Of a stretch of 64,000 nucleotides of DNA, positions 12,700-23,752 are shown one piece after another. Every line of letters begins with the position of its first letter. Position 1 is the first letter of the stretch. Below the pieces are notes generated by a model. That model did not search any database, was not told the DNA's origin, and saw nothing but the letters and a program-made list of their open reading frames with translations. Made by a program: the position numbers and the translations under genes. Source of the DNA: Ryuthela nishihirai (Eukaryota; Arthropoda; Arachnida; Araneae; Heptathelidae); NCBI GenBank assembly GCA_038380435.1, contig JAWZYU010000001.1, positions 18,208,001 to 18,272,000 of the forward strand, in the 5' to 3' direction.

Positions 12700-13071
12700 T
12701 TTTAATATGCAAATAGTGTGAAGGATATATTTGAAAATTTTATTGCTCAACAGAGAATTTTCAGTTATTTTTAATCAAAATCAAGTTTTTCCAACCAACT
12801 TTAACCTCTGAATTTGAGAATCATAAAAAAAGAGGCTATTATTGGAAGTGTACCTTCAATTTACACCCAAAACTATTTAGCATGTTCCACCTGAGAAAAA
12901 TAAACTGGTGTTGTGCAAGCCTTGAATTTCTTCATTGTGTTGTATCAAGTTTCCTAGAAAGCAATTTTAAAACATTTTCTACATTGAAATTTTAAAGTAT
13001 TTCCTCAAACCCATTGGGGGGGGGGGGGTGCAGAGGTTTACACAAAGTTGAGGAAGATATTTCACTAGATC
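12700..13071. other. Unannotated DNA with a poly-G run
   Basis: AT-rich intron sequence holding a run of about 13 G ending near 13028. Nothing else is identifiable. Confidence 0.4.
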
Positions 13072-13905
13072 AGGGATGGGTAACCTTTTCTCATCGGCAG
13101 GCTGGATGATAATTTTTCAGACTTCTGAGAGCCACAACCATAGTTATTGCATTAAACTCTCTAAACTTCACCACCTACCCATCCCCATCTTACGTCCAAC
13201 ACACTGAGTAGACAATGTGTTAAATTACATATAACCTATTAGTAAAATTACATATAATCTATTAGATTACTAATTATAAATATAAATTATAGATAATTTA
13301 TTTTTACATATCTATTTATTACAAAAAGAAAAATGTACTTTTTAATTTTAATTCAAAACTTTTTTTATATAAAATTAGGATTAAATATGTAAGAAACTTA
13401 CAGTAAACACAGCATAAACAGATAAAAATGAAATGCATTTTAATGGAAAATAACATCAACTCCAAACACCACTAATTGAGAGCTATATCAGAAAATTGGC
13501 ACTTTAATCGAGAACCAAAGAAAAATAATTAAATTGTGATGATATATTTTATATTGGCAGTCAAGTTCATCAATCTGCCTGATACAATACTGTGGGATAA
13601 ACTTATCAACCATTTTTTCTCTTTGACAACATACCAAAAACTGTTTGCAGGCACTCCTTTACAAATTCACTATCAGAATAATTTTTACAATATTTTTACT
13701 AATAACAAAACTTGCACACAGAACAGCATCAGAGTCAGTATATAAATTTTTTTTGCATGTTTAATGCAGCGATAAGTTTCTAAAATGATGCGTCTATGTT
13801 CAATAATTCTCTATATTTGAGTAACAGTCAAGTTCAAGTCTCTTCAACCCTTCCAAGGTCCAGCCTAAAAAAATTGATTTACCTCCAGAGGTCCGGCAAT
13901 TTTTT
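13072..13905. mobile_element. hAT-like remnant (tentative)
   Basis: The left end 'cagggatgggtaaccttt' followed by 'gcaggctggatgataatt' resembles the start of hAT elements common in animals. Interior phrases such as 'aggtccagcc' and 'gaggtccggcaa' near 13.86 kb fit the opposite end. No transposase and no clean right TIR are visible. Confidence 0.35.
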
Positions 13906-14163
13906 CACTCTGATCAGGCAAAATATATTATCTTTAAAACTTTTTTTGCCAAAAAACTATTAAAAGAAATAATAGCATGTTATATGCCAAATTAATCAGC
14001 ATTTAATTCTGTATTTTCTGAAAATAAAATATTTAACAAAAAAAATGACTAGTTTTATTTTAATAGGACTTTTTTTAGAGTCAGGTAGTAGAAAATACAT
14101 CTGGCAACACAAACACAAATTTATTTTAAAAAAACTGATAGACAGAAATTATTATGGTGCACA

Positions 14164-16044
14164 CAATGACCTAGAATACATAGACTGCTTATATCACTGC
14201 TTTCAGCGCCACCAACACGATTTCGGGAAACTTCGCATCCATGACACTTTAGGGCAACTTGTTGACAGTCATGCTTCAGCTCTGTAGCATAACACTTGTT
14301 TTTGTGATGGTAATTTTGCAAGCATTTGGGTTTATAAAGTACCTTAAACAGTAAGAAAAATGCCGAACTCATGCTGTGCAATTAATTCCACCAATAGGTA
14401 CAGAAGGGATAATGGAATTACCTTTCATGGGTATGCAAACGCAATTTATAGTTACTAATATTATACATGTGAGAATCAATGTTTGCTCCAATAGTAAACA
14501 CAAAGATTACCTGTAGTAAATATAGAATTCATTTGATAAAAATTATTGCTGTCCTGCCACGTCAGCAGTAGTTTTTTTTTTTCAGATGAATAATTGTTCG
14601 ATATTCGCTACTTTAAGAAAATATTCTTAGCAATTTGTTTACATTTTTTTAGATTTCTGTTGTGAAATAGAGAGCTGTGCAACAAATGGATACATCAAGA
14701 AGATTAAATTGGACACTGAAAGAACACACAAAAATTTGTTCTGTGCATTTTAAACAAGACTGATTTAGATAAGATTAATAATCATAAAATGGTATAATTA
14801 GATCTGTAGATAGTTTGAACAGGAAATTAAAAATGTAAAATTCGCAATTTTTAGTATAGTTTGAGCATTCAGTATGAAATGAAAAAATTGAAAATGAAAT
14901 AATGTTGGTTTAATAAATGTCATATGCAATGTTCATTTCTCCTTTGATTAGTCTTTAACCAATTTTAATTAACAGAAGCAATATGTATAAAGGCCCTCAT
15001 AATCCTTGAGGCCACAGGATTGTGGAGTAATTTTAATAGTCATCACTGTTTTATAAGTTTCTTAAAATGCTTTTGCTGGTAAAAGTTTTAAATATTATAG
15101 CCATTTAAATATTGAATGAATATTGTTAAAAACTGATATTTAAATTGATTTGATTGCAAAAGTTAATTTCTTTTCAGCCATATTTTCCTATAAAAGATTT
15201 ATGTTAGAAGTTGATGAGAAACTATTTTTGAAGCTCTATGACAATATAACATGGAGTGGGATGATCATAATTCAATAACCATTCTTCAGTGTCATGTCAT
15301 TTTTTACATGCAAGAAATATGCTTTATTAAACTTTTAAGAAATAAAAAAATCTAGTTCTGAACATGTCCTACTGATTCTTCCAATTCATAATTCTTGGGC
15401 ATTAAAGTATTGTGCACTGTTTAAATATATTTTTAAATAAAAATGTTCACAGTGGCAAAAATTTGCAAGTAGTGAAAGCTAAGGAACATTATTTTACATT
15501 GTCATTGTCAGGTAGGTATTATGAGAAAATTAAACATGAATTTGTCAGAGATAGGATCATCTTGGGGGAAAAAGATAAGGAGGACTGAGTGCTAAATGAC
15601 TCATTTTCTTTTCCAGGTGATCGAAAACAAATATGTATATTTACTTTTTCCCCCACTATCATTCCAGATGATTTCTTTCTGAATTCTCCAGTGGGTAGTT
15701 TTAGAATGAATTCATTTACAGCCCATTCTCAAATGTAGTATTTAGGCTTTCAAAATTTGAATGCATAGAAAATACGAAGCTAAAATTCCAACTTCTAGGT
15801 ACGATTCTTATCAAACAGGTATATCTATTTTAACACATATATCATTGTTTTCACAATGTAAATGAATAATAAATATATTTAAAGTAATCATTTAAAACCA
15901 CTCGAATATGATATTACCAAAGTAGCAGCTTCTACCAATGCTAGATGGTGCTGGCGTTTTGCCCTAAATGAACATGGCTGCCGAAGCATTCAAATTGTCT
16001 CGCAATGGCCACCATATAAGCAGTCTATGTATTCTAGGTCATTG
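14164..16044 (+). mobile_element. P-like transposon with THAP-domain exon
   Basis: 1,881 bp with perfect 31-bp terminal inverted repeats (14164-14194 and 16014-16044, beginning CAATGACCTAG) and a perfect 8-bp target duplication GGTGCACA (14156-14163, 16045-16052). Inside, 14360-14430 encodes MPNSCCAINSTNRYRRDNG and ITFHG, followed by a 'gtatgc' donor. After an acceptor near 14652, RRLNWTLKEHTKICSVHF is read. Together they form a THAP zinc-finger (C2CH), the DNA-binding domain of P-element transposases; P elements also have 31-bp TIRs and 8-bp duplications. The second zinc Cys is Ser, and stops precede RAVQQ and follow KQD, so it is dead. No GTP-binding or RNase-H-like part was found. The empty site is preserved at 54663-54670. 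Confidence 0.83.
14360..14775 (+). pseudogene. THAP-domain transposase fragment (two exons)
   Basis: Exon 14360-14430 carries the first THAP half (M-P-N-x-C...N-R-Y-x-R-D-x-G-I-x-F-H). The exon beginning about 14653 carries W, ICSVHF and the C-x2-H pair (C and H of ICSVH). Lost features: Cys10-equivalent is Ser; in-frame TAG before RAVQQ; TGA after HFKQD, where the family has Cys-Phe. The rest of the transposase is missing. THAP proteins of host type share this domain, but the surrounding TIRs point to a transposon. Confidence 0.75.
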
Positions 16045-16984
16045 GGTGCACATGCATGAATAGAAAGGCTATTTCTGTATAGCAAAAAAAATAATATTTA
16101 CTTGAAGCAAGAAAATTACTCCTGTTTTGTAATTTTTTTTCTCGGTATCATACTTTGAGAAATTTCCAGGCATTTAACCAATTGTGCTGAGTCAGATAAA
16201 GAAAACTACTTTAAAAAAATTTTAAATGAAAAAATTCATGTTTAATAAAAAGGGCATACAAGAAAGTTTTTTTCCATTTCATAAAACAGTTCAGAAAATT
16301 CTGTGAATGTGAGAGAAGTCCAAGTCACTTTGCATAACACTGGCAGTGTTTAAAATATACGATATTGAAAGGAATCATTAAAAGAAATAAAAATCATATG
16401 TCAGATGAAATATTATATATCCAGGAAGAAATTTCCTTACGATTAATATAAAATTTAACTATTTTTATTCATCAGGTTTTCCAAAATTAAGTCTTAATTG
16501 TATAGTGTAATCTTGTTTTTTACATCATATCATATTGAAAAGGCTTATTAAAATCAATATGCTTGTAAATTTGTTTATATTATATATTTTCATATAATTC
16601 ATAATTAAATTCTGTTTAATTTGTTTTTTTAAGTTTTTTTTATATAAATTTTGGTACGTAACATATTTCTGTTGATTGGTTACTTTTTTTTAAAAAAAAT
16701 TCTAATGTTGACTTATCTGACTCAACCATGTGTGTATATGGAGGTTCAATTTGCAATGGAGATTTTTCTTGCTATTTAGCAGCAGATGGTATTAGCAGAT
16801 ATTTTGGCTAATTTTGTAGATTGTTGATAGACTTTATAGTCCTTCCTCGACTAGTGTGAATTATCACTTCTCTGTGCTTACACTGGCACATACTGTTGCC
16901 ACTTTGCACTACACTCAGACTTATGTGAATGATTCTCTAAAATTTTAGAATCATTGTGAATGATTATGAAGTTTTAGAATTGTT

Positions 16985-17625
16985 ATTAGGGATTTATTTT
17001 AAAACCACATTTAGAGGAGAAGGTTAGAAAACATTATTTTAAATATTTTTTTAAATAAAGTTGAAAATTATTTAAAAATAAAATTTTTTACAACCTATGG
17101 CTGAGTGGTTAGTGCACTTGGCTACTGATCTAAGGGACCTGAGTTTGAGCCTTAAGTAAGGCATGGATGTTTGTGTTGTTTTTCTGCTGAGGTCCTGCCA
17201 TCCTAACAGACCTTCTACTATGGCATATAAACTGAGAGGTTCCTGTCAGACCTCTGTGGCAAGCAGCTGCTTGAGGGGGTATCTTTATATATATATAAAA
17301 CAAGATCAAAAAGAGGCTGATTTTTACTCTATAATACCCCCTTGAGCAACTACTTGCCACAAAGGTCTGACAGGAGCCTGTCAGTTTATATGCTATAGCA
17401 GAAGGTCTGTGAGGATGGCAGGACCTCAGCAGAAAAACAACACAAACATCCATGCCTTACTCGAGGCTCAAACCCAGGTTCCTTAGATCAGTAGGCAAGT
17501 GCACTAACCACTCGGCCAAAGGTTGTAAAAAATTTTATTTTTAAATCACTTTCAAATTCCTTATTAAAAAAAATATTCAAAATAATGCTTTCTAACCTTC
17601 TCCCTTAAATATGATTTTCTTTAAC
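16985..17625. mobile_element. Foldback element with tRNA-like ends
   Basis: Two arms of about 300 bp, roughly 17000-17307 and 17325-17615, are inverted copies separated by about 20 bp near 17315. Matching phrases: 'gagaaggttagaaaac' / 'ctttctaaccttctc', 'aaaattttttacaacc' / 'ggttgtaaaaaatttt', 'atggatgtttgtgttg' / 'caacacaaacatccat'. Each arm holds a tRNA-like stretch ('ggctgagtggttagtgc' ... 'gggacctgagtttgagcc'). Arms differ at scattered sites. No transposase is seen. The opposed 107-aa and 60-aa frames sharing MDVCVVFLLRSCHP are the two arms, not genes. Confidence 0.8.
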
Positions 17626-18044
17626 CCAAAAATTCAATGTCAAAATTATATCTCATTAGAACTATCATTGATAATCTATTATTTATGTTCTTATTATTAC
17701 TCATATATGCATTAAATTCCTAAACGTCATTGTTGAACATGCTTGAAAACCCACAGAGTTAAATATAGTTATTAACATTTTAAGGAAACTGGGACTGTAC
17801 CTACCAACATTTCTTTGATAAGTTCTTTTACAGTTATAAGTGTTTTTTTTTCATTCTAACCCTTAAAAACAAATGATTGGCATTCACTGTATTTGGAAAT
17901 TTGTTTGAATCAACTTTTCACTTATGCCATCTAGCAATAGAATTGAATATTTTTTTCCATAATTTATTATGAATTTTAAATATTAATTTAGCAAATTTCC
18001 ATCAAATTTAATTGAAAAACCTAAAATACTGCTTTTATACTTAC
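17626..18044. other. Unannotated intronic DNA
   Basis: AT-rich sequence just downstream of exon 5. I see nothing in it. Confidence 0.4.
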
Positions 18045-18115
18045 AAGTGCCTTTCTAAAGGAGTATCTTTCAAACCAATAAAATACACTAATCTTCTTTT
18101 TTCATCTACCCACAC
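18045..18115 (-). CDS. DPP8/DPP9: DPP8/9 exon 5 of those in window
   Basis: 71-nt exon, phase 0, reading VWVDEKRRLVYFIGLKD then TPLERHL with the last Leu codon split (TT|G). It matches the DPP8/9 segment 'V-DE-x-RRLVYF-x-G-x-KD-x-PLE-x-HL'. The acceptor is 'attattttag' and the donor 'gtaagt'. It sits between the foldback element and a decayed SINE, with no sign of damage. Confidence 0.88.
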
Positions 18116-18409
18116 CTAAAATAATATAAAAATATACAACTGTATTCAAAAATAACAGTATCTTATTAAACTACATTTATACAAAAAATTTAATTTAAAA
18201 ATACCAATGTGGAACAATAATATCATTCACATGCATACCAGATAATCAAATATTTAATACACCACTGAATATAGATTAAAAGCAATAAAGAATATTTATA
18301 TCTAAACTTGAAATGTGAAACAATAAAACCTTAAAATAATGGAATAACTGATATTTATTTAATATTTTTCATGAATTATATGAACCACATTGTGGCAATG
18401 GGAATGTAG

Positions 18410-18780
18410 TTTGAAACAGGTTGAGTTGTTTTTACCTCTGAGCAGTGCTTTTTGCACACAATGGACTAAATGGATAGGTCACAAGGACCCCAAAGGCTCA
18501 AGGAAGGTTGTAAGGAGGGAACCCACTGGGCAGCTGTTAAGGAGACAGATGGTAGCCTCCCATCAAGGACATCCAGAATGTTCTTTAACGTGCACAGGGT
18601 TGTGGCACTCCTACCCATGGGGCCACAGCTTAACATCCCATTCAATGGATGGCAGCCATCCCATCAGTGTCCCCTACTAACTGAGGGCAAGGGCAGGGAG
18701 TTTTGTGGAGATATAATCTCAAAATTGGCCCAGGTGGAATTCAAACCTGGCACACTACAGGCTGAGCCACCCCTGCTCAG
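18410..18780 (-). repeat. SINE-A copy, strongly decayed
   Basis: Follows SINE-A throughout ('ttttacctctgagca', 'tgcacagggttgtgg', 'gctgagccacccctgc') but with many substitutions and a deletion in the anticodon-arm region. No target duplication is visible. An older copy than those at 21.1, 27.7 and 42.7 kb. Confidence 0.75.
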
Positions 18781-19149
18781 TATTTTTTAATGAAATGAAT
18801 CTAGTTATTTTGGCTTAAAGTAAGCCAGCTGAATTATATGCATTCACACAAACCATAATAAAAACTTTTTACCTAAATGATTAATAACCAAAAAATAGCA
18901 ATTAAGCTAAAGGATAAAATTAATTCATAAAATGAAAAATAATTAAAAAAGAACAAATGACATGCGTGCTAAGCACATTGATATTCTTTGTAACCTCCAT
19001 GAGAGAAATTACAACTCTACATCTTCTCAGTGCGATGTTGATAAACTTATCCATTTCACTGTGGAAAATGGAAATACATGTTCACAGTAGAGCAAGCAGA
19101 AACACATTTCTAGAAGTGTGATGATGTTTGCTTTTTTTAATTGAAATGC
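18781..19149. other. Unannotated intronic DNA
   Basis: AT-rich, nothing recognised. Confidence 0.4.
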
Positions 19150-19330
19150 TGAATAGTTGTCCAGATCAGTGTGGACTACTGATCTGGACAACTGTGAGTA
19201 CTTTTTTTTTTCTACCCTGCTGAGGAGTGGTTAACAACACAGGATACTGGTGCCAACCATATATACCAAACTAACTCATAATTAATAGGCCCTTTAGCAT
19301 CGATTTAAATTTTAGGGGAAAAATTGTCTT

Positions 19331-19403
19331 GAGCCAGATGGGATACGAACCCACGACCTCCTGATAACATGTCAGGTGCTTTGGACCACTGAGCTACTGG
19401 CCG
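19331..19403 (-). tRNA. tRNA-like SINE-B head (probable pseudogene)
   Basis: 73 nt that fold as a tRNA: D stem GCTC/GAGC-like, anticodon stem CCTGA/TCAGG with loop CATGTTA, T stem GTGGG/CCCAT-type with TTCGTAT loop. Position 33 is A instead of T, which argues against a working tRNA; the loop would read TGT (Thr). B box 'ggttcgtatcc'. Confidence 0.55.
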
Positions 19404-19905
19404 CCGATCAAGATCTCCTCTAACAAGCACTATGAACATTCCTTTATGTTTCATATAGGCACTATTCTGGCAATATTTTTTTAGCCACAAGCGGCATTTA
19501 TATTAGCCAATAGATGGAAGCATGTACGACAAGTATACAGATAATAAATAATTAATGAAATAGGCTCAACGTATTTCAAATCAACTCATAATTAATAGGC
19601 ACTTTAGCGTCGATTTAAATTTTAGAGAAAAAATTGTCTTGAGCCGGATGGAAAACGAACCCATGACCTCCAAGACAATTTTTCCTCTAAAATTTAAATC
19701 GACGCTAAAGTGCCTATTAATTATGAGTTGATTTGAAATATGTCGAGCCTATTTCATTAATTATTTATTATCTGCATACTTGTCGTACATGCTTCCATCT
19801 ATTGGCTAATATAAATGCCACTTGTGGTTAAAAAATATTGCCAGAATAGTGCCTATATGAAACAAAGGAATGTTTATAGCGCTTGTTAGAGGAGATCTTG
19901 ATCGG

Positions 19906-19978
19906 CGGCCGGTAGCTCAGTAGTCCAGAGCACCTGACATGTTATCAGGAGGTCGTGGGTTCGTATCCCACCTGGCTC
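19906..19978 (+). tRNA. tRNA-like SINE-B head (probable pseudogene)
   Basis: The same 73-nt fold as the 19331-19403 copy, here with seven acceptor positions CGGCCGG/CTGGCTC (one C-C mismatch and two G-T pairs) and a perfect T stem GTGGG/CCCAC. A33 again. Lies in the plus-oriented arm of the array. Confidence 0.55.
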
Positions 19979-20213
19979 AAGACAATTTTTCCTCTAAAAT
20001 TTAAATCGACGCTAAAGTGCCTATTAATTATGAGTTGATTTGAAATATGTCGAGCTATTTCATTAATTATTTATTATCTGCATACTTGTCGTACATACTT
20101 CCATCTGTTGGCTAATATAAATGCAGCTTGTGGCTAAAAAATATTGCCAGAATAGCACCTATATGAAACAGAAAGGAATGTTCATAGTGCTTGTTAGAGG
20201 AGATCTTGATCGG

Positions 20214-20286
20214 CAGCCGGTAACTCAGTGGTCGAGAGCACCTGACATGTTATCAGGAGGTCGTGGGTTCGTATCCCACCAGGTTC
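20214..20286 (+). tRNA. tRNA-like SINE-B head (probable pseudogene)
   Basis: Third complete 73-nt copy, 308 bp after the previous one, with a few substitutions (CAGCCGG acceptor, 'taactcagtgg' A-box region). The T stem GTGGG/CCCAC is kept. Confidence 0.5.
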
Positions 20287-20687
20287 AAGACAATTTTTCC
20301 CCTATAATTTAAATCGACACTAAAGTGCCTATTAATTATGAGTTGATTTGAAATACGTCTTGCCTAGTTCATTAATTATTTATATACCAAACTGAACAGA
20401 AAAATGGCTCTGAGCTCGATTATGGATCTGAATTTGCTGAACTGGTGGGCTTCTTTGGACGGAAAATCTTCCGCTGCATTTTGTTTGTCTGTGGGTTGAC
20501 AATCCCAAGTGAAATGACAGGATATGTTTTATCAGGTGGTGAATAATCCTGAGCAGAGGTCATCGCAGGCACCTGAACTCTTTGCTTCTATAGGCATCGT
20601 CAAATCTTACACTGGAGGAAATCTTCCAATGTAGGTGGCTTCAGTCTTTAGTAGTGATGGATGTATGCCCTATGCCTGAAATTAGGG

Positions 20688-21006
20688 AGCTGTTTCATAT
20701 TGTCAGCATTCCCTCTCTCAATAAACATAGTTTCTTTTTAACATCCCACTAACCATTTTCTCTCCATAGGTAGTTGGAATGTGGACTCTGCACAGAGATT
20801 ATTTTCTTGATGTCCTCACACAAGAATTTCACCATTATAATTTTTAAGGGAGCCGTTTGATATTGTCAGCATTCCGTCTCTCAATAAACATAGTTTCTTT
20901 AAACATCCCACTAACCATTTTCTCTCCATAGGTAGTTGAAATGTGAGGACTCTGCACAGAGATTATTTTCTTGATTCCTCACACAAGAATTTCACCTTTA
21001 TAATTT
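20688..21006 (+). repeat. Tandem duplication of about 160 bp in R1
   Basis: 'tattgtcagcattcc', 'aataaacatagtttct', 'tttctctccataggtag' and 'gcacagagattatttt' each occur twice, in 20688-20849 and 20850-21006. The other RTE-like copies have this stretch once. Confidence 0.85.
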
Positions 21007-21071
21007 ACATATTCTTGGCTTGCAAGTACCAGACGGACAGATAAAGTCAGATTATTAAAACATAATCTTAA

Positions 21072-21483
21072 ATTTCTCTTTTTAGGGTTGGGTTGTTTTA
21101 CCTCTGAGCGGCACTTTTTTGCACACCATGGGCTAAATGGCCAGGCCACATGGACCCCAAAGGCTCAGAGAAGGTTGGGGGAGGGGACCCACTGGAACAG
21201 CTGTTGGGAGACAGATGGTAACCTCCCGTCAAGGCCATCCAGCGTATTCTTTAACGTGCACAGGGTATGGCTCTCCCGCACACAGGGAAACGGCTTAACG
21301 TCCCATCCGACGGATGGCAGCCTTTCCAAGCCCATCGGTGTCCCCTACTGACCGTGGGCAGGGCGGGGAATTTTGCGGAGATAAATCTCAACACTGACCC
21401 AGCTGGGACTCGAACCTGGGAACTACAGATTACGAGCCTGGCGCGCTACCGACTGAGCCACCCCCGCCCCTCTCTTTTTAGGG
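21072..21483 (-). repeat. SINE-A copy in R1 with 13-bp target duplication
   Basis: Inserted in the endonuclease region of R1. 'tctctttttaggg' flanks it at about 21073-21085 and 21471-21483; the uninterrupted copy at 33.24 kb shows the site once. Well conserved, with B box 'ggttcgagtcc' on the minus strand. Confidence 0.88.
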
Positions 21484-23699
21484 AGGAAAGATAAGAAGCA
21501 TCTCCAAGCTTCTCAGTAGACACGCTAGTGATGGCTTTCTGGATATGTGTGCATTAATGAAAGGTTTCTTACACCTAAATTTCAGACAAGCATTAAAGAC
21601 TTGAATGTTATTTGCTGTTATGCCCTTACTTAGGATGCCTATGAGGATGAGAAGGATGGGTTATACAGACAACTAGAGGATATTTCGAATTTGGTCAAGA
21701 GATATCCTTGTTCTCAAAGTTGGTACTGATTCCAACCTTTGGGGAGGGGTCATAAGCCCTTTTGGTATGCAATGGCAACATCTCCTACAGCTGCAACAGC
21801 AATAGGCAACATCTCCTACGAGTATATAAACTTGATGGTTTGAGAATAACTAACACTTATTACAGATACTGCGACATACATAAATACACATGGGTTTCAC
21901 CAGATGGGCTGCATAAAAATATGATTGATTATATATTAATTAATAGCAAATGGGCTAGTTCTGTTAGGAATACCAGGTCATATAGGGGAGCTGAAATTGG
22001 ATCTGACCATTACCTTGTTGCAACTTAAAGTGTCTTGCAACTTAAACTTAAGAAGTGTTGTGTTAAGGTTCAAAAATTTTCCTTAAATTCTGAAGCTTTG
22101 AAAGACCCAGTTATAGCTAAAAGCTTACCATGATACGTTATTAGTCATTATGATAGTCATGGTTTGCTTTCTACTGGAATTGAGGAAGAATGGGACCATT
22201 TTAACAGGCATTTTTAGAAACTAACAGTACTCTTTTAGGGAAAAAGGAGAAGAGAAGGCAAAATTATTTGAGTGATAGGGCACTTGAGCTGATTTCAGAA
22301 AGAAAGAATTGCAGTAATATCCTTAATACCCTACTAGTCCTAATAGAAAGCATTATAGAGAGCTAAATAAACATGTAAAGGATCAGTCACCTGCTGATAA
22401 GAATCTTTGGCTTGATAGCTTGACTGATAAAGCCAAGGAAGCAGTTAGCACAACAGCAGAGAGCTGTACCAGATAGTTAATGTTTTGTGTGGTAGAAAAT
22501 GGACAGATATACAGGGATTGAAGAATGAACAAGGTAAAGTTATAGAAGGTGAGTATTCTGTCATGGCTAGGTGGGCTGAGCATTTCAATGATGTTCTAAA
22601 CAATGTGGTTAGTTCTACTCCCATTGTTTGTAATGATGATAGAAGCATTAATGGCTTTAATGTTGGTGCTATATCACAGTCTGAAGTTATTTTTGGCTGT
22701 TTCTAAACTTAAACTAAACAAATCCTCAAGGATATATGAAATTACTATGGAAACGCTTAGAGCTGGAAATATAATGATTACCACATGGATGACTGAAATT
22801 TTGAATATATTTTATGATAAAGGCATAACTCCTAAGGATTTTACCAGAGCTATTATTATCCCTTTTTTTTTAAGTGATCGCCGTTCTTGTGATAACTATA
22901 GGGTGTCAACCTACTTTCAGTTCCAGGTAAAGTTCTTTGCATGATTGTACTTAATAGAATTAAGAATCTGGTTGACAGGCAATTACGTGATGAGTAGTGT
23001 GGATTCAGAAGTGGTAGGGGATGTGTAGATCAGATTTTTTCATTTAGGCAGATTCGTGAGAAATGTTTACAGTTTCAGAAATCTTTGGTTACTAGATTTC
23101 TTGATTTTAAAAAGGCTTGGTATTAATGTCTTTAATTAACCACCATAATTTATGGTTAATTGTGAGATTGTATGGCATACCAAGCAAGTTAGTTAACATA
23201 ATGAAAGCTCTCTATAATAACACTGAGTTGTATATGAGAGTTGACAAAGCTTGTAGCAATTGGTTTAGCACTGTTTCTGGTGTTCAACAAAGGTGCATTT
23301 TGTCTCCTTTTCTCTTTAGTTTGGTTATTGATTATGTTATGCGAAATTCACTGCAATAGAAGGATTTTGGCCTAAAATTGTCTGGAGATCCGAAAATTTC
23401 TGATTTAGACTATGATGATGGTTTAGTCCTTTTGGGAAATGATGTTGATGAGATGAACTCTTTCATTCTAGCTGTTGATGGGACTGGTTGTAGAATAGGT
23501 TTGGTTATAAACAGAGAGAAAACTAAAGCGATGAAAATTGGTCAGGCAGATGGTGTTTCAGTTGCTTTGAATGGCTGCACTCTTGAGCAAATGTCTCAGT
23601 TTAATTATCTTGGGAGCTGTGTGACAGACACTGGTAATGTGCAGCATGAGATAGAAGAATAGTTATTGCTGCTGAGACTTTTAAGAGTCTATGGAGAAT

Positions 23700-23752
23700 G
23701 AATAATAACTGATGCTATTACTGATAACTATTACTGATAACTATTACTGTGA
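23700..23752 (+). repeat. Short tandem repeat (ctattactgataa)
   Basis: Three imperfect copies of a 13-bp unit right where R1 breaks off. Confidence 0.7.

Larger units (their letters stand above)
13960..16740. repeat. Dispersed AT-rich repeat, copy 1 (interrupted)
   Basis: The segment 13960-14163 plus 16045-16260 is the reverse complement of 54530-54850, while 16300-16640 matches 54130-54470 in direct orientation (for example 'gaagtccaagtcacttt' and 'aaggcttattaaaatcaa'). The second part is bordered by inverted 'tgagtcagataa' (16189) and 'ttgacttatctgactca' (about 16710). The P-like element is inserted in the first part. Confidence 0.7.
19261..20393. repeat. Tandem and inverted tRNA-like array (SINE-B) with 12-bp target duplication
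   Basis: 1,109 bp (19273-20381) inserted in R1's 5'UTR between copies of 'atataccaaact' (19261-19272, 20382-20393). Units are 307-308 bp: 'caagacaattttt' recurs at 19671, 19978 and 20286. Left of 19670 the same unit runs on the opposite strand, so the array is inverted head-on at about 19670. Each unit is a 73-nt tRNA-like head plus about 235 bp of AT-rich body. Confidence 0.85.
19150..23700 (+). mobile_element. RTE-like LINE copy R1, decayed, twice interrupted
   Basis: Follows the fuller copy at 32.3-35.9 kb: 5'UTR ('ctgctgaggagtgg' near 19217), endonuclease start (NVRTLH-like at 20.78 kb), SGYK-free EN end with KYTWVSPDGLHKNMIDYILI (21.88 kb) and GSDHYLV, then RT with FNYLGS (23.6 kb) and DLDYDDGLVLLGNDVDEMN, where the YADD motif has become YDDG. 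It is interrupted by a tRNA-like array (19273-20381) and a SINE-A (21086-21470), and it ends abruptly near 23700 before the C-terminal part. Stops and frameshifts are frequent. The part 20688-21006 is a tandem duplication. Confidence 0.82.

Noticed and set aside
17130..17453. Two opposed frames sharing MDVCVVFLLRSCHP as a possible protein pair
   Set aside because: They are the two arms of the foldback element; no homology or start context supports a gene.
19331..20286. Functional tRNA genes
   Set aside because: The three heads fold well but have A at position 33, and they are bound to a repeated SINE body within a transposon insertion.
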